A DNA stretch of 7,143 nucleotides, taken from assembly GCA_947175975.1 (NCBI GenBank), contig CAMWOX010000080.1:1-7143 (forward strand), written 5' to 3'. Below are positions 5,177 through 7,143 of the stretch, in pieces. The stretch comes from an uncultured Ruminococcus sp. GTDB taxonomy: Bacteria; Bacillota; Clostridia; Oscillospirales; Ruminococcaceae. Under the pieces are notes generated by a model. It was not told where the DNA came from and searched no databases. It saw only the letters and a program-made list of their open reading frames with translations. The translations under genes were made by a program, and so were the position numbers. Each line of letters starts with the position of its first letter. Within the stretch, counting starts at the first letter, position 1.

Positions 5177-7143
5177 TTAATTCTCCTCCATGCGAACCTG
5201 TGTTCCTGCTGTTAAAGGCTTTTCAGAATTGGTAATGACAAAATCGGAGCTGTTCATATCACCCTGCACGGCACTGTTGATTTCATCCTTTGCCAGAACA
5301 GTCACATCACAGCGGCTTGCATAATAGCGATTGCCCAGAGGCGTACTTTTGGATTTGAGTAATAATACAAACTTGCCGTCGTTGTCTTCCATGATGGCAC
5401 TGGTTGGTACAACACAATCATAGTTTTCACTGGAGCAGGAAATGGAAAGTGCAAGTGACTGACCGGAGCTGACTTCATTGCCGGTGATATCGAAAACCAG
5501 CAGTTTATTATTGCTTTTTGGATTTTCTGTATCCGGTCGAATCGCTGTGAGCTGTGCAGTGATATCACTATAATACTGATTGGTAATTTCTGCTACAATC
5601 CCAATACGAAGTTTCTTTGCCTGCTCTGCTGTAACAGAAAACTGTGCTGTGTAGCCGGAGTTTGTCAATGTCAGACTCGCCAGTGTATCGCCATTCATGA
5701 CTGTATCACCTGCGGCACAGCTGATAGTGCTGACAACACCATCATTCTTGCTCGTGATAGTCTGAATCCCAGTATCTTTTTTTAATTTTTCCAGTTCTTC
5801 TTTCTGTTTGTCAATCACATTCTGCTGACTTTTTAATTCCAACTGGTTGATTTGCTGTGTTAAAGTATCTTCCTGCTTTTTTTCCGCCAATGTTAAAATT
5901 AAAGCCTGCAAATTGCGCTGCTGCTGAGAAACGTTCTCTTCCAGGGAAGTGATATCCGTCATGCCACCCATTTCTGATTGATGGGATTCATATGCATTGA
6001 TGACAGACTGTGCATTTTCCAATTCAGATCTTGCAGTATTCAGATCATTCTGAATCAGAGAAGTGATATTTGCAGAAGCGGATTTGTAATTCTGCTGTGC
6101 CTGATCCAGTTCTGCTTGTGCCTGTGCCACCGCATTTTTTGCATTCTGCAATTCTGTTTCCATGTCTTTAATTTCTTTCAGTGCAATTTCTGCATTTTCT
6201 ACGTCTTCGTTTGCATAGCGCATTGCCTGTTCGGCATCTTCCATGGCACGTTCCAGATCTGTAAGGGAGGTTACAGGGAAGTTATTATTTTCTGTATCAT
6301 CCGCAATGCTTGGAGTTGTGATGCCATTTTCTTTGGCATTCTCATAATCGGCTTTGGCTCTTTCATAAGCTGTTTTTGCTTTTTCGGCTTCTCTTTTCAG
6401 TGCCAGTACAGTTTGTTCCTGTTCCGCAGAACTTACTGCAATCGTAATAGATTCTGTTTTGGATTGTGCTGTTTCCAGTTTCTTCTCTGCATTTTGCAAT
6501 ACAGTCTTTGCACTCTGCAAATCTGTCAGATACTGTGCAGGGATTCCGTCCAGTTCGCCAGAGGAAACAGATATCAGATATGTATTTAATTCTTCTATTT
6601 TAGCAGAGATTTGTCTGACCTGTGTATTTGCCTGCTGATATGCTGTGTCAGAAACACTGGAACTCTGATTTTTTGCCTGGTTTAATTTATTGATTGCTGT
6701 TTGCAAGTCTGCTCTTGCGTTGGCGATTTCCTGATCCTGTGCAGTATAATCCGGTGCAACGGTCAGCAATGCTTTCTGATAGGCAAGTTCTGCCTCTTGC
6801 AGAGCAGATTCTGCAAGCTTGATTTCTTCCTGGTTATCGGCGGCTTCCAATACAAATAATTTGTCTCCTGCCTTGACTTCATCTCCTGTTTTGACAGCAA
6901 CAGAAGATACTACACGGGTGCTGTCTGCTTTAATGTCATAATTCTGATTTGCAGTCACAAGTGCTGTTCCACGGATTTTCTCTGTGATGACACCATAGCT
7001 TGCATATTGTGCGGAGACTGTCGGCAGGCTGTGATTTAGAATTGTATTAGAAAAAAAAGTAAGCAATAATAATATGACTAAAAATATAATCAAAAATGTT
7101 TTGATTTTTTCTCTGCGTTTTGCACTCTTTGTCTGTTCTTCCA
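5177..7143 (-). CDS. HlyD/MacA-family membrane-fusion adaptor with very long coiled coil (5' end at or just beyond window edge)
   Basis: Numbering runs from the in-frame TTG at 7093 (638 residues to the stop). One membrane segment (about 2-14) is followed by the first half of a lipoyl-like domain (about 51-83, VAVKTGDEVKAGDKLFVLE). Next comes a long Ala/Glu/Gln/Lys-rich coiled coil (about 86-440), then the second lipoyl half (about 443-476, SKNDGVVSTISCAAGDTVMNG). A beta barrel (about 480-550) and a membrane-proximal domain beginning VVPTSAI (561-567) complete it. This is the standard adaptor layout. The true start is not 7093: the frame stays open for 16 more codons, giving a basic stretch (KSAKRREKIK), up to a codon NTG whose first base lies just outside the window. 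A start there gives 655 residues. The adaptor presumably links an ABC exporter to the outside. No ATPase or full permease is visible. Confidence 0.85.
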   Translation of the reverse strand, partial: EEQTKSAKRREKIKTFLIIFLVILLLLTFFSNTILNHSLPTVSAQYASYGVITEKIRGTALVTANQNYDIKADSTRVVSSVAVKTGDEVKAGDKLFVLEAADNQEEIKLAESALQEAELAYQKALLTVAPDYTAQDQEIANARADLQTAINKLNQAKNQSSSVSDTAYQQANTQVRQISAKIEELNTYLISVSSGELDGIPAQYLTDLQSAKTVLQNAEKKLETAQSKTESITIAVSSAEQEQTVLALKREAEKAKTAYERAKADYENAKENGITTPSIADDTENNNFPVTSLTDLERAMEDAEQAMRYANEDVENAEIALKEIKDMETELQNAKNAVAQAQAELDQAQQNYKSASANITSLIQNDLNTARSELENAQSVINAYESHQSEMGGMTDITSLEENVSQQQRNLQALILTLAEKKQEDTLTQQINQLELKSQQNVIDKQKEELEKLKKDTGIQTITSKNDGVVSTISCAAGDTVMNGDTLASLTLTNSGYTAQFSVTAEQAKKLRIGIVAEITNQYYSDITAQLTAIRPDTENPKSNNKLLVFDITGNEVSSGQSLALSISCSSENYDCVVPTSAIMEDNDGKFVLLLKSKSTPLGNRYYASRCDVTVLAKDEINSAVQGDMNSSDFVITNSEKPLTAGTQVRMEEN
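5181..5189 (-). promoter_or_regulatory. Ribosome binding site embedded in the adaptor's last codons
   Basis: Read on the - strand, GGAGGAGAA lies upstream of the TTG at 5175, with 9 nt between GGAGG and TTG. The same bases encode the final Glu-Glu-Asn of the adaptor. This strong site supports the rare TTG start of the downstream gene and suggests that both proteins are made in a coupled way. Confidence 0.85.

Noticed and set aside
5978..6589. Open frame of 203 codons on the + strand opposite the adaptor
   Set aside because: It is antisense to the coiled-coil region. Its Cys/Phe/Ile-rich product simply mirrors the Ala/Glu/Gln codons of the real gene, and it has no ribosome binding site or family resemblance.

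Overview
The window looks like chromosomal DNA of a low-to-mid GC Firmicute, most likely a gut-type clostridium near Ruminococcus/Oscillospiraceae. This is inferred from the clostridial style of ThiH and ThiC, the strong GGAGG-type ribosome binding sites, and a short-form TenI gene between thiH and thiE. No 16S or other marker gene is present, so the taxonomy is a judgement from protein style only. I see no rRNA, tRNA, CRISPR array, insertion sequence, phage gene or attachment site.

Positions 1-4030 (+ strand) are the downstream part of a thiamine biosynthesis operon: the 3' end of thiG, then thiH, a tenI-type gene, thiE and thiC. The genes are tightly packed: a 29-nt gap, a 1-nt gap, a 25-nt overlap and an 8-nt overlap. 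They must be co-transcribed from a promoter upstream of the window, and any TPP riboswitch would also lie there. ThiH makes dehydroglycine from tyrosine and ThiG builds the thiazole ring. The TenI-like protein probably aromatises (tautomerises) the thiazole carboxylate. ThiC makes the pyrimidine (HMP-P) from AIR, and ThiE joins the two halves into thiamine phosphate. The HMP kinase (thiD) and the sulfur carrier genes (thiS, thiF) are not in the window.

Positions 4031-4089 are a convergent intergenic region holding a strong intrinsic terminator hairpin. It has a T-run on both sides, so it probably serves both strands.

Positions 4090-7143 (- strand) hold two genes of an export-type envelope complex. 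The upstream one (5177 to beyond 7143) encodes a large HlyD/MacA-type membrane-fusion adaptor with one N-terminal membrane anchor and a very long coiled-coil hairpin. It is followed after 1 nt by a 361-residue protein with a MacB-type extracytoplasmic core domain but only two hydrophobic segments, so it lacks the usual FtsX membrane module. The ATPase and a complete permease, if they exist, must be encoded upstream of this pair, outside the window to the right. The adaptor gene runs off the window edge by at least one base, and its last codons double as the ribosome binding site of the next gene.

The window is mostly ordinary metabolism. Its least familiar part is the adaptor plus truncated-MacB pair.
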